This document shows, in pieces, positions 45,970-60,106 of a DNA stretch of 64,000 bases. Source of the DNA: Puniceicoccales bacterium (GTDB lineage: Bacteria > Verrucomicrobiota > Verrucomicrobiia > Opitutales > JAIRKQ01); contig JAIRXR010000001.1 in NCBI GenBank assembly GCA_031268175.1, positions 28,165 to 92,164 on the forward strand, written 5' to 3'. Made by a program: the position numbers and the translations under genes. The notes beneath the pieces are model-generated. The model was not told the origin of the DNA. It did no database searches and worked only from the letters and a program-made list of their open reading frames with translations. The first letter of the stretch is position 1. Every line of letters starts with the position of its first letter.

Positions 45970-47721
45970 TTATTTTTGGTAAATCTTTCTGCGGGCGTAG
46001 GACGTGTGCAGCAATTCGTGTGCCTTTGGGCCGAGTGGTTTTCCCAAAAAATTTTCGTAAATTGCCCTAATCTCCGGATTGTCGTGAGAGCAGCGCTTTG
46101 CCCGCATCCTATCGTCGGAGTACAATCCATCGGCCCTCTTCTTGCGCACTTCGTCGCATATGCCATAGGGTTGCCCGCCGCCGCCGAGGCACCCACCGCG
46201 GCAGGCCATGACCTCGATGAAGTGATATGGCAGGTCCGCACCGGCTCTCTCCGCATCGCGCACTTCATTCAAAATTTTTGCCGCATTCGCCAGGCCGTGT
46301 ACCATGGCCAATTTGATCATCGTACCATTTATCGAAATGCTCGCGCGGCGTATGCCTTCCATGCCGCGCACTTTCTCCACTTCGACGGCGTCGTCGGCCA
46401 TATTAGATCCAGTAATGTTGAAATACGCCGTTCGCAGCGCCGCTTCCATGACTCCGCCCGTTGCCCCAAAGATCGTTCCAGCTCCGGAATATTCGCCCAA
46501 AATCGAATCCGATGTCCCATCCGGCAACGCGGCAAAATCTATCCCCGCCTGCTTGATCATGCGCGCCAACTCGCGGGTGGTTATGCTTATGTCGACATCC
46601 CTATAGCCGGACGCGCACATTTCATCGGTGCGCCGCAATTCGTACTTTTTCGCCGTGCACGGCATTGCGGAAACTTGCACAATTGTAGCCGGATCGATAT
46701 TCCTAGCTATCGCAAAGTAGGTCTTTGCCATAGCTCCAAGCATTTGCTGCGGAGATTTCGCACTGGAAAAATTATCGCAAAAATCCGGATAAAATTTTTC
46801 CATGTAGTCCGTCCACGCAGGGCAGCAGGACGTTATGAGTGGCAATTTTCCTCTGCCCATCGCAAAGCGCTCCACAAATTCTGCGGCTTCCTCAACTATG
46901 GTCAAATCTGCCGAAAAATTTGTATCAAAAACAGCTTTAAATCCCAGCATGCGCATCGCGCTGTACAATTTTCCTGTGCAATTCGTGCCCACGGGGAAAC
47001 CGAAGGCATCGCCTATGGCAACGCGCACCGCAGGGGCCATCTGCACGGTGCAAAAATTCTTTTCATCACGCAATTTTTCCCAAACGGCCGGCACATCGTC
47101 CTTCTCAACTATGGCACCCGTTGGGCAATGGGCCGCGCACTGGCCACACCTGACGCAGGGCGATTCTGCAAGAGAAATGGCTCCTGCCGGGGCCATCACA
47201 TTATTTATTCCGCGGTGTAAAAACGAAAGCGCCCAAACGCCCTGCATGCGCTGGCACGTTTGCACACACCTTCCGCACTTTATGCACTTGGATGCATCGA
47301 GCTCTATGGCATCGGTGGAAGCATCCTTCGGCAAATCCTGGCAATAGCGCGGGATGGCATCGGTACATATGCCGAAGTCAGCGGCCAAACTTTGCAATTC
47401 GCAGCAGCCATTCCTTCCGCAGTGCTGACATGAACTTGGGTGATTTGAAAGTATCAATTCGAGGACCGTCTTGCGCACGTCAACAATTTCCGGGTCGTGG
47501 GTCACGATGTCCATGCCAGGCTCGACCTTCGTGCAGCACGCCCTTGGCATCCTGTTGCTGCCAACTATTTTTACTATGCACAGCCCGCATGCAGCCGTTG
47601 GGAGCAAATCTCTGTGCTTGCACAGCGTTGGAATTTTGACATTTACCGCCAGTGCCGCCTCCAAAATTGTAGTTCCATCGGAAACCGTCACCTCCATTCC
47701 GTTTATTTTCGCCGCTACCAT
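45970..47721 (-). CDS. hydA: [FeFe] hydrogenase, catalytic subunit
   Basis: 583 aa. N-terminal 2Fe-2S ferredoxin domain (CKHRDLLPTAACGLC), His-Cys3 cluster (HPSSCQHCGRNGCCEL), two 4Fe-4S clusters (CIKCGRCVQTC and CVRCGQCAAHC), then the H-cluster domain with all three signatures: TSCCPAW (about 296), MPCTAKKYE (about 351) and MACRGGCLGGGG (about 502). Evolves or oxidises H2 in an oxygen-free cell. The domain set is that of NADH-linked or bifurcating group A enzymes, but the NuoE/NuoF-like partners and the HydEFG maturases are not in the window. ATG 47721 chosen (MVAAKINGMEVTVSDG). Confidence 0.95.
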   Translation of the reverse strand: MVAAKINGMEVTVSDGTTILEAALAVNVKIPTLCKHRDLLPTAACGLCIVKIVGSNRMPRACCTKVEPGMDIVTHDPEIVDVRKTVLELILSNHPSSCQHCGRNGCCELQSLAADFGICTDAIPRYCQDLPKDASTDAIELDASKCIKCGRCVQTCQRMQGVWALSFLHRGINNVMAPAGAISLAESPCVRCGQCAAHCPTGAIVEKDDVPAVWEKLRDEKNFCTVQMAPAVRVAIGDAFGFPVGTNCTGKLYSAMRMLGFKAVFDTNFSADLTIVEEAAEFVERFAMGRGKLPLITSCCPAWTDYMEKFYPDFCDNFSSAKSPQQMLGAMAKTYFAIARNIDPATIVQVSAMPCTAKKYELRRTDEMCASGYRDVDISITTRELARMIKQAGIDFAALPDGTSDSILGEYSGAGTIFGATGGVMEAALRTAYFNITGSNMADDAVEVEKVRGMEGIRRASISINGTMIKLAMVHGLANAAKILNEVRDAERAGADLPYHFIEVMACRGGCLGGGGQPYGICDEVRKKRADGLYSDDRMRAKRCSHDNPEIRAIYENFLGKPLGPKAHELLHTSYARRKIYQK

Positions 47722-47807
47722 GACAATCACCAGTTCGCACGATGTAAAGCAAAGTGCACCGCTATGCAATTTTTAAGTAAAATTTTCAGAGAGAAAAGCA
47801 AAGATAG

Positions 47808-49721
47808 CTATTCGAACATCTCCTGCACGACGTTGAAAACACTCTCCGGCTTGAGATTTTCCATGGGGAATCCTCCCTTTGACGGACATCCATCGGGCCT
47901 GATGATCGTTACCTTGGCGTTGAAAATCGGACCTGTGGAAATGGGATTTGTCGGGCCATAGAGGCAGACTAGTCGGCATCCAAACATGTTCGCAATGTGC
48001 ATGCCGCCGGTATCCACCGCAATCACCAACTTGTCCCTCTGCATGCGCTCGGCCATTTCGAGCAATGTTGTCTGCCCTGCAAGATTCGAAATTGATTCGC
48101 GAAAAAATGACGATGCGATCTCGGAAGTCAGTGGCAAATCCGCCTTGGTTCCGTATAGATTTATGTGCATGTCACCGTACCTCTCAAAGATCAGCTCGAA
48201 CAGTATTCTCCAACACTCCACCGGCCAGCGCTTGCGCGGTTCATTCGCCGATCCGCACACGGCACCGATGGAAATTTTGTGTGGCGGTGCATTTTTTACG
48301 CTGCAGCAAAGTTTGAACGGTTCAAAATTTCCCTCTCCGCAAAACCCAAATTTACGGAGCATCTTCCGCCACAACGTCGTTTGGTGCGTCGAAGTAATGT
48401 CATTGCCTTCGGCATACAAATTATTGATGAAAAGTTTTCTAAGTGGCATATTTTTCATGTCGATGCCGATCCTACGCGGAGCGTTTATTACGAAAGCTTC
48501 CAAATCTCCGCGCAGGGAATTGACCAGAGAAACGTAGACGTCGTAATAGGAATACCTTATGTCGGACAGATCAAAAAAATAGGAAAATCCTTTTTCTGGC
48601 AGTGGAATGATCACATCGGCCACATGCAGCGCTTTCAAAAAATCGACGAATTTTTCTTGGCAGAGCAACGTGAGCTCTGCGTCGTCCGCTGATGCCCTTA
48701 GCATGCGCACCACCGGAATTGCCATGGCAACGTCCCCTAACCAGTTTGGCATGCGAACGAGCATTCGAAAATTTTTTGCACGATCGCGAATGTTCAAATA
48801 TTTGTTGGATTCCACCGCCCAACTTCGCTTCGCCCTACTGGGATGGATGCCGCCTGGATCCAATTTCCACCGATTGTGTGCCCACAGCCAGTCAGCGCAT
48901 TCCCCATCATTCCGCTTCAATATGTTTTCCAAGTACTTATTCGCCGCAAACAAAATCGTTTTTGGATTATTTTCATCAAAATTCAACCTCTTTATCACTA
49001 TGTCTGCCTTCCAAAAGCCGATCCTCCTTGGATATAAGAAAAAGACCGGGAGCCTGAATTTTTCGTAGAGCAAAACCGGCAAATCCGTCGAGGAAATCTC
49101 CCTGCCCAAAAACACCATGCGGTGGCCACTGTCCCTAGCGTTTTGGTCGAACAGTAGCGCCACTATTCCTCCGCGCCTTAGAATTTTGACCGTTTCAAAG
49201 AACCATCCGCTGCGCGAAATTAGCCGCATTCCGAATCTTTCGCGCGTCTTTTTAATGAATTTTTCTAGCGTAGCGCTGGCAAATGGACGGTAGATGACGC
49301 CGATGTCCGGCAAATCCTGATCGCCAACGATGTTCGCAATGAATGTCATTGCCTCCATGGACGTGAAGTGCGGCACCAGGACTATGGCTCCCTTTTCCGA
49401 ATCGACCACGCCATCGATGACCTTTCGGTATGGCTTGTTGAGGCTGAAATCTTTCCTGATTTTCCCATCGCTAAAAAACCCTCCGGCCAGATTTAGCAAC
49501 CCAAGCTCAATGAGACGGTAGAAGTTTTCCCTGCAAATCTTTTTGTACCAATCTCTTTCGCGGTTCGGAAATGCGTGGTGCAAATTTGACAGCACTAGGC
49601 GTCTGCGCGCTGGAAGCACGATCATCGCCACATTCCCACAGATGACACACATCAGCCGCACGATCGCAGACGGCGTATACGCTAGCAGGAACCCAAAAGC
49701 AACTAGGAGATAATAGAGCGT
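47808..49721 (-). CDS. Fused lipid A late acyltransferase and heptosyltransferase
   Basis: About 637 aa. The N-terminal half is an LpxL/HtrB-type acyltransferase (RLVLSNLHHAFP, catalytic His and acid in VPHFTSMEAM, DQNARDSGHRMVFLG). The C-terminal half is a glycosyltransferase family 9 heptosyltransferase (RMPNWLGDVAMAIPVVRMLR, GSANEPRKRWP, DTGGMHIANMFG, LYGPTNP). Together they would acylate lipid A and extend its inner core. The first ATG/GTG/TTG (GTG 49661) cuts off the N-terminal helix expected in this family; LYYLLVAFGFLLAYTPSAIV is encoded just upstream in frame. GGAAGG at 49729-49734 lies 7 bases before an ACG at 49721, so a non-AUG start or a sequence error is likely. Confidence 0.82.
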   Translation of the reverse strand, partial: TLYYLLVAFGFLLAYTPSAIVRLMCVICGNVAMIVLPARRRLVLSNLHHAFPNRERDWYKKICRENFYRLIELGLLNLAGGFFSDGKIRKDFSLNKPYRKVIDGVVDSEKGAIVLVPHFTSMEAMTFIANIVGDQDLPDIGVIYRPFASATLEKFIKKTRERFGMRLISRSGWFFETVKILRRGGIVALLFDQNARDSGHRMVFLGREISSTDLPVLLYEKFRLPVFFLYPRRIGFWKADIVIKRLNFDENNPKTILFAANKYLENILKRNDGECADWLWAHNRWKLDPGGIHPSRAKRSWAVESNKYLNIRDRAKNFRMLVRMPNWLGDVAMAIPVVRMLRASADDAELTLLCQEKFVDFLKALHVADVIIPLPEKGFSYFFDLSDIRYSYYDVYVSLVNSLRGDLEAFVINAPRRIGIDMKNMPLRKLFINNLYAEGNDITSTHQTTLWRKMLRKFGFCGEGNFEPFKLCCSVKNAPPHKISIGAVCGSANEPRKRWPVECWRILFELIFERYGDMHINLYGTKADLPLTSEIASSFFRESISNLAGQTTLLEMAERMQRDKLVIAVDTGGMHIANMFGCRLVCLYGPTNPISTGPIFNAKVTIIRPDGCPSKGGFPMENLKPESVFNVVQEMFE

Positions 49722-49803
49722 AAACTAACCTTCCAACTCCAGGAGTTCAAAATCAAAAACATGGCCCGCGCAACACATTTTGTAAGAAATAAAACGCGCT
49801 CAT

Positions 49804-49842
49804 AAAGACAAAAGACCGCCGCCAAAGGTTTAGGCGACGGAC
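49804..49842 (-). terminator. Rho-independent terminator of the rpoBC operon
   Basis: Ten-base arms at 49833-49842 and 49814-49823 pair with a single mismatch and one G-U, followed on the minus strand by TTTTGTCTTT. It lies 18 bases past the rpoC stop. Confidence 0.85.
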
Positions 49843-49859
49843 ACTTTTAAAAGGAGACT

Positions 49860-54029
<4,170 letters not shown>

Positions 54030-54047
54030 CGTGTTGTCTTACCCAAA

Positions 54048-57000
54048 CTAGAAATTGTCCATGGCCAACAGGCGATCTTCGTTCAGCTTGACGTCAAGCC
54101 CGAGTCCCTGCATTTCCTTTATCAGCACGTTGAAGGATTGCGGGACTCCGGCATCCAGCGACGTGTCGCCCTTGACTATCGATTCGTAAATTTTAGTTCT
54201 ACCTTGCAAATCGTCCGACTTGACGGTTAGCAATTCTTGGAGCGTATAGGCAGCGCCGTAGGCTTCCATCGCCCACACTTCCATTTCGCCAAACCTCTGC
54301 CCTCCGTACTGCGCCCGGCCACCGAGTGGTTGCTGCGTTATCAAGCTGTATGGGCCGACGGCGCGGGCGTGAACCTTGTCGGCTACAAGGTGGTTCAGCT
54401 TCATCATGTAGATGTAGCCGACCATCACCTTTTGGTCAAATTTTCTTCCGGTGTGCCCGTCGAATAAATTGACCTTGCCACCGGGGAGCAAACCGGCCTC
54501 GCCGTATAGCTGATTGATTCTTTCCTCCGAAGCGCCGTCGAACACTGGAGTCGCGACCTTTATGCCCAATTTTTTACACACCAGGCCCAGATACGTCTCT
54601 AGGACCTGTCCGACGTTCATGCGGCTCGGCACGCCCAGCGGATTCAAAATGATGTCCACCGGCGTCCCGTCTGCCAAAAACGGCATGTCCTCCGGTTTGA
54701 CTATTTTTGAAACGACACCTTTGTTTCCATGGCGTCCAGCCATCTTGTCGCCGACTTGTATTTTGCGTTTGTTGGCAATAAACACCTTAACGTTTTTGAT
54801 GATGCCGGCGTCATCGATATCGCCAGCTTCGATAGCCTCGATTTTGCGCAAGCGCCCATCTTCGAGGTCGTCAAACTTCGCCTGGTATACGCCGATTATT
54901 TCCATTATCTTCGTCTTCACAGGCGACGTGGCCATTTCGATGTTCTTTCCGCAGGCTGCCAATCTTCGCAATAGTGTTTTGGTGATTTTCCTATTGGCTG
55001 GCAAAATGACCTCGCCGCTCTCAGCATCGAGAATATCCAACGGAATTTTCTCGCCCAGTAGTATTCCAGAAAGCGCCTCCGTTAGATCATCGCGAACCAT
55101 GTCCGCCTGCGTACGAAATTCCTCATTGGTTTTCTTAATCCTTCGCTTACATTCCGCGCCGCTAACATCCTTGCGCTCTTCATCCGTCCTGCTGGAAATC
55201 TTCACGTCCATTACCGTCCCGTAGCATCCCGCCGGCGCCAGCAGCGATGAATCCTTTACGTCCGCCGCCTTTTCGCCGAAAATGGCCCTGAGAAGCTTTT
55301 CTTCGGGGGCCAAATCGGTCTCCGTCTTTGGCGTGATCTTTCCTACCAGAATGTCACCCGGCTTCACGTCCGCCCCTACCCTGATTATGCCGTTCCTGCT
55401 CAAATTTTTCATCGCCTCGTCGCCGACATTCGGAATGTCCCTGGTAATTTCCTCTGGGCCAAGCTTCGTGTCACGTGCGTTGACTTCGTATTCCTCTATG
55501 TGAATCGACGTGAAAACATCATCGCGAATCATGCGCTCATTCAAAATCACGGCATCTTCAAAGTTGTAGCCGTTCCACGGCATGAACGCCACCAGCACAT
55601 TTTTACCGAGCGCCAATTCACCATCATTCGTCGCAGCGCCATCCGCTAGTACATCACCGGCGCGGACAGTTTGATGTTTGAACACGACCGGCTTTTGGTT
55701 GAAACACGTGGACGCATTCGATTTTCGATATTTTCGCAGGCGATAAACCTGCACATCGCCGCTACCATTCACATTCGCCAGGTTAAAATTCTCCGGCAAT
55801 TTGCCATTTTTTGAAACGATGATTTTGTCACCTTCGACGGATGCCACGACACCATCGGCCCTTGCAAGGACGACGTGTCCGGAATCGCACGCCAATTTTC
55901 TTTCTATGCCGGTTCCGACCAGCGGAGGCTCGGTCAAAATCAGCGGAACGCCCTGCCTTTGCATGTTGGCGCCCATGAGTGCACGGCTGGTATCGTCGTG
56001 TTCAAGGAATGGAATCAGGCCGGCGGCGATGGAAATTACCTGCTTCGGGGAAACATCCATGAAGTCAACGTCCTTCGGATCAACTTCAAAAATTTCACTC
56101 GACTTCCTCACAGTAATTTTCCCAATCAGGTTTCCATTTTCATCGATATCCGAGTTCGCCTGCGCAATCAGCTTGCCCTCCTCCATGTCCGCTGACAAAT
56201 ATACGACGGCATCGGAAACGCGGCCGTTTTTTACCGGACGATAGGGCGTCTCTATGAAACCGAAATCGTTTATGGAGGCGTAGGTGCTCATGGAGTTTAT
56301 CAACCCAATGTTCGGGCCTTCCGGCGTCTCGATGGGGCAAATTCTTCCGTAGTGCGACGTGTGAACGTCGCGGACTTCCATGCCGGCGCGATCCCTATTC
56401 AACCCGCTTGGGCCGAGGGCTGACAACCTACGCTTGTGCGTCAACTCTGACAGTGGATTTATTTGATCCATGAATTGGGACAGCGGGCTGCGGGCGAAAA
56501 AATCCCTCACAACGGACATCAGAAGCTTTCCATTGATGAGCTTTTGCGCGGAAACCATGTCGACACTCTGATCGAGCAGCGACATTTTTTCGCGGACCAC
56601 CCTCTCCATCCTGGCCAAACCGATGCGACACTGATTGACGAGAAGTTCGCCAACGCCACGAACCCTCCTGCTTCCAAGGCTGTCAATGTCATCTATAAAT
56701 CCACCACCGGAGCGCAGAAGACACAAATACTTCGTCGCGGCAACGATGTCGTCGACGCCGACGAGCACATCATCCAAACTCTTTTTCAGGCCCAATTTGC
56801 TGTTTATTTTATACCTTCCGATTTGGCTCAAATCGTAGCGCTTCGGATCCATAAAACTGCGGACGAAAAACGCCTTCGCGTTCTGCAAATTCAGCGGTTC
56901 TCCCGGCCTGAAATGCTTGTATATCTCGTAGAGGGCTTCCTCTTCGTTGCGCGTGGGATCTTTTTTCAGACTCCTAATCACCAATCCGCCATCTTCAGAA

Positions 57001-57836
57001 ACGTTGACGACGGAAACTGTCTCTATGCCAACGTCGAGAAAATTTTTCAGCATGCCCTTTCCAATTGGCTCATAGGCACGAGCCAGAACGACTCCGTGTG
57101 CAACGTCGATAACATCATCCGTCAAAATTACATCGATCAAGGATTTTTCACGCATCAACTCGTCAACCCTGACCTCCATTATTTTATAAAAGAGCGATAG
57201 TATTTCTCCGTCAAAGCCGTAGCCAAAGGCACGCAGCAGGGTGGTTAGCAGAAAGCGGCGCCGGCGGCGGCGCCTGTCTAAATACACGTACAGCAGGTCG
57301 TTTTGGTCGTTTTGCACCTCGATCCACGTGCCACGGTCGGGCATTATTCTGAATGTGTGAAGTAGCTTCCCAGCTGTGTGAGTAGACACCTCAAAGCATA
57401 TGCCCGGGGATCTGTGCAACTGACTGACAACGACACGCTCGGCGCCGCTCACTATGAATGAACCACGTTCGCTCATAACCGGCATTTCACCTATGTAAAT
57501 TTCCTCTTCCCTAGCCTCATCACCGTTCGAAAGCTTCAGCTGGATATATAGCGGCACGCCGTAAGTCAGTCCTTCACGGAGGCAAAAATCTTCGGAATAT
57601 TTAGGGAGGCACAGCCTATAGGATATGTAGCTCAGCGAAACCGAACCGTCATAGCTTTCGATTGGAAAGGCCCTCCTGAAGACCGCCTCTAATCCGACGT
57701 CCTTTCTATCGCACGCAGGAACATCAGCTTGCAGAAATTCTTTGAACGAATTTACCTGCGACTCTATCAAATACGGCGGCGCCACTACCTCCTTTAATTT
57801 TCCGAAACTAATGCGATCCTTTTCAGCCATGGACAC
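54048..57836 (-). CDS. rpoB: RNA polymerase subunit beta
   Basis: 1262 aa. The rifampicin region reads SQFMDQINPLSELTHKRRLS, with the residues typical of sensitive enzymes; MPWNGYNFEDAVILNER and GRHGNKGVVSKI are conserved catalytic-centre blocks. GTG 57836 has GGAGGA six bases upstream; ATG 57830 (MAEKDRIS) is the alternative. A 126-base leader separates it from rplL, with no clear attenuator seen. Confidence 0.98.
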   Translation of the reverse strand: MSMAEKDRISFGKLKEVVAPPYLIESQVNSFKEFLQADVPACDRKDVGLEAVFRRAFPIESYDGSVSLSYISYRLCLPKYSEDFCLREGLTYGVPLYIQLKLSNGDEAREEEIYIGEMPVMSERGSFIVSGAERVVVSQLHRSPGICFEVSTHTAGKLLHTFRIMPDRGTWIEVQNDQNDLLYVYLDRRRRRRRFLLTTLLRAFGYGFDGEILSLFYKIMEVRVDELMREKSLIDVILTDDVIDVAHGVVLARAYEPIGKGMLKNFLDVGIETVSVVNVSEDGGLVIRSLKKDPTRNEEEALYEIYKHFRPGEPLNLQNAKAFFVRSFMDPKRYDLSQIGRYKINSKLGLKKSLDDVLVGVDDIVAATKYLCLLRSGGGFIDDIDSLGSRRVRGVGELLVNQCRIGLARMERVVREKMSLLDQSVDMVSAQKLINGKLLMSVVRDFFARSPLSQFMDQINPLSELTHKRRLSALGPSGLNRDRAGMEVRDVHTSHYGRICPIETPEGPNIGLINSMSTYASINDFGFIETPYRPVKNGRVSDAVVYLSADMEEGKLIAQANSDIDENGNLIGKITVRKSSEIFEVDPKDVDFMDVSPKQVISIAAGLIPFLEHDDTSRALMGANMQRQGVPLILTEPPLVGTGIERKLACDSGHVVLARADGVVASVEGDKIIVSKNGKLPENFNLANVNGSGDVQVYRLRKYRKSNASTCFNQKPVVFKHQTVRAGDVLADGAATNDGELALGKNVLVAFMPWNGYNFEDAVILNERMIRDDVFTSIHIEEYEVNARDTKLGPEEITRDIPNVGDEAMKNLSRNGIIRVGADVKPGDILVGKITPKTETDLAPEEKLLRAIFGEKAADVKDSSLLAPAGCYGTVMDVKISSRTDEERKDVSGAECKRRIKKTNEEFRTQADMVRDDLTEALSGILLGEKIPLDILDAESGEVILPANRKITKTLLRRLAACGKNIEMATSPVKTKIMEIIGVYQAKFDDLEDGRLRKIEAIEAGDIDDAGIIKNVKVFIANKRKIQVGDKMAGRHGNKGVVSKIVKPEDMPFLADGTPVDIILNPLGVPSRMNVGQVLETYLGLVCKKLGIKVATPVFDGASEERINQLYGEAGLLPGGKVNLFDGHTGRKFDQKVMVGYIYMMKLNHLVADKVHARAVGPYSLITQQPLGGRAQYGGQRFGEMEVWAMEAYGAAYTLQELLTVKSDDLQGRTKIYESIVKGDTSLDAGVPQSFNVLIKEMQGLGLDVKLNEDRLLAMDNF

Positions 57837-57962
57837 AGCGAATCCTCCTTAAAAACACCAAACGTGGCCACGCATCAGCCATTTCCATCCGCTGCGATGG
57901 GAACGACACCCGGGCACGGAACGTATAAATATCGACCATTTTTAAAATATAAATCGACGCGA

Positions 57963-58349
57963 TTATTTCAATTCGACAGATGCGCCAGCATCTTCCAATT
58001 TTTTCTTCATTTCTTCAGCGCTAGCCTTGGAAACTGCTTCTTTCACAGTCTTCGGCGCTCCCTCAACGAAATCTTTGGCCTCCTTTAATCCGAGGCCAGC
58101 GATTTCGCGGACTGCCTTGATGACCTCTATTTTCTTTTCGCCAACGGCCTTGAGCACGACGTCAAACTCCGTCTTTTCCTCAGCCTTTGGGGCTTCCGAA
58201 GCGGAAACCGATGACGCGGTCGCGACAGCCACCTGTGACGCCGCACTCACGCCCCATTTTTCCTCCAATTCCTTGACCAGCGAAGCGATTTCCAAAACCG
58301 ACCGCCCACTGAGCCAATCTATAACTTGTTCCTTTGTTATATCTGCCAT
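57963..58349 (-). CDS. rplL: Ribosomal protein L7/L12
   Basis: 128 aa. N-terminal dimerisation helices, Ala/Ser/Glu hinge (about 35-58), and C-terminal factor-binding domain [20 protein letters not shown], then [12 protein letters not shown]. Normal length. Part of the ribosomal stalk with L10, encoded upstream. Confidence 0.97.
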   Translation of the reverse strand: MADITKEQVIDWLSGRSVLEIASLVKELEEKWGVSAASQVAVATASSVSASEAPKAEEKTEFDVVLKAVGEKKIEVIKAVREIAGLGLKEAKDFVEGAPKTVKEAVSKASAEEMKKKLEDAGASVELK

Positions 58350-58442
58350 TTTAGTTCCTTTCGGGTCTTCGCTAGCGGCATCACTGGACGCCGTTTAAGA
58401 AAAAACATTTCCTAGCAAAATCCCTTTGTTGAAAAATTTCAC

Positions 58443-58952
58443 TCACTTTGCCTTGGCCTGAAGCAGATTCAACACACTCTGCGGAACGGCATTCATTGTG
58501 CGCAGTAGTCTCGTGGCGGGCGTGCCGAGTAGCGCCAAAAATTGCGTACGCAACGCATCCATTCCGGGAAGATCGGCCAGAGTGGCTACGTCATCCGCGG
58601 TAAGCAACTTTCCGTCGAGTAAACCGCCGCGCATCGCAAATTTCGACTCCCTGCTATTTTTGAAGAACTTTTTGAGCAATTTTGCAATTCCACTCGGATC
58701 TCTGCCTCCAACTACCATCGCAATTTGGCCTTCAAATCCGCCTTCCGGCATGGGCAAAGATTTTTCCGAAGCCGCCTTTTTCAGCAAATTCTTCTTTACC
58801 ACGTGAAACTCACCACCATCGACGCGCAATTCCTTGCGCAGATTGGAAACGTCGGCTACTGTCACGCCGCGGAAATCCGTAAAAAAGACGTGGGACGATT
58901 TGGCAAAGTACTGCAGTATTTCTTTGACCAAAAGCTGTTTCTCGTTTCTCAT
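58443..58952 (-). CDS. rplJ: Ribosomal protein L10
   Basis: 169 aa. MRNEKQLLVKEILQYFAKSS is the family N-terminus, so ATG 58952 is chosen over the TTG at 58964. FFTDFRGVTVADVSNLRKEL binds 23S rRNA, and the C-terminal helix binds L7/L12 dimers. It follows rplA closely and precedes rplL by 93 bases. Confidence 0.96.
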   Translation of the reverse strand: MRNEKQLLVKEILQYFAKSSHVFFTDFRGVTVADVSNLRKELRVDGGEFHVVKKNLLKKAASEKSLPMPEGGFEGQIAMVVGGRDPSGIAKLLKKFFKNSRESKFAMRGGLLDGKLLTADDVATLADLPGMDALRTQFLALLGTPATRLLRTMNAVPQSVLNLLQAKAK

Positions 58953-58964
58953 TTCATTTTCCAA

Positions 58965-59657
58965 CTAAAATTTTCCGAAAATTTTGGCCGACAGTTTGAC
59001 GCCTGGCGTCATCGTGCCAGCGATGGTCATCGAAGCAACGAATTTTCCACGGAATTCCACGGGGCGCGCCTTGGACAGGACTTCAATGGCGGCCTCACAA
59101 TTTTCAACCAATTTTTGCAAATCGAACGATCTCTTGCCGACCACGATCGCCAAATTCGCCGTTTTATCCATTTTGAATTCCACGCGCCCGGCCTTTACTG
59201 CCCTGATGGCAGAGTCCAAATCGTCGGAAACGGTACCAGTTTTCGGATTCGGCATCAATCCTCGGGGGCCCAAAATTCTTGCCACGGAGCGCACCTCCTT
59301 CATGGCTGCCGTCGTGGCAACGGCAACGTCGAAATCAAGCCATCCGTCGTTAATTTTTTGTAAAACGTCGAGCAATCCAGCTTCATCCGCACCGGATGCC
59401 AGCGCTCCGGCCGGATCCTCCGTGAACGCCAGAACTTTCACTCTGCGCCCGCTTCCATGCGGCAAAACCACGGTCCCGCGGACCATTTGATCACTCTGCT
59501 TCGGATCCACGCCCAGATTCACCGCCAAAACAATCGTTTCATCGAACTTTGTCCTAGGCATCTTGCTCAGCAGTTCAACGGCTTCGGCGAGAGGATATTC
59601 GCTCCCCAAGTCCGCAACCTCCTGCGCCTTAGTGTGTCGCTTGCTTGCCTTTTTCAT
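58965..59657 (-). CDS. rplA: Ribosomal protein L1
   Basis: 230 aa. FDETIVLAVNLGVDPKQSDQ and the domain II block ILGPRGLMPNPKTGTVSDD are diagnostic. L1 forms the movable stalk near the E site and in many bacteria represses its own operon. Lies 7 bases after rplK. Confidence 0.97.
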   Translation of the reverse strand: MKKASKRHTKAQEVADLGSEYPLAEAVELLSKMPRTKFDETIVLAVNLGVDPKQSDQMVRGTVVLPHGSGRRVKVLAFTEDPAGALASGADEAGLLDVLQKINDGWLDFDVAVATTAAMKEVRSVARILGPRGLMPNPKTGTVSDDLDSAIRAVKAGRVEFKMDKTANLAIVVGKRSFDLQKLVENCEAAIEVLSKARPVEFRGKFVASMTIAGTMTPGVKLSAKIFGKF

Positions 59658-59664
59658 AAAATTT

Positions 59665-60090
59665 CTATTTGATGACGTCGACGCCGATACTCCTCGCCGT
59701 CCCCTCTATTATCTTCATCGCCTGTTCAATGGAGTTGGCGTTTAAATCGGCCTTCTTGATATTTGCAATTTCCATAATCTGCGCCATCGTCACCTTTCCG
59801 ACTTTGTCACGATTCGGAGTCCCAGACGCCTTTTCGATTCCGGCTGCCTTCTTCAGCAGAACGGACGCCGGCGGCGACTTTAGCACGAAGCTAAATGATT
59901 TGTCCGCGTAGACGGATATAACAACGGGCAGTATCATGCCGTTTTCATCCTTGGTTTTTGCGTTGAATTCCTTGCAAAATGCCATGATGTTCACTCCCGC
60001 CGCACCCAGTGCCGGACCGACCGGAGGGGCCGGATTGGCGGCTCCAGCCGGCAACTGTAACTTTATCTCTTTGACAACCTTCTTTGCCAT
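59665..60090 (-). CDS. rplK: Ribosomal protein L11
   Basis: 141 aa. [20 protein letters not shown], then [20 protein letters not shown] is the N-terminal domain that binds the GTPase centre; the C-terminal rRNA-binding domain ends in [10 protein letters not shown]. Upstream in-frame codons to 60186 are not typical. Starts 16 bases after nusG. Confidence 0.97.
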   Translation of the reverse strand: MAKKVVKEIKLQLPAGAANPAPPVGPALGAAGVNIMAFCKEFNAKTKDENGMILPVVISVYADKSFSFVLKSPPASVLLKKAAGIEKASGTPNRDKVGKVTMAQIMEIANIKKADLNANSIEQAMKIIEGTARSIGVDVIK

Positions 60091-60106
60091 CTCTTTTCCT
60101 GAAATT

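Noticed and set aside
45976..47220. A 414-codon open frame opposite the hydrogenase
   Set aside because: It mirrors the codon structure of hydA, has His/Arg/Cys-rich composition and no motif; antisense shadow.
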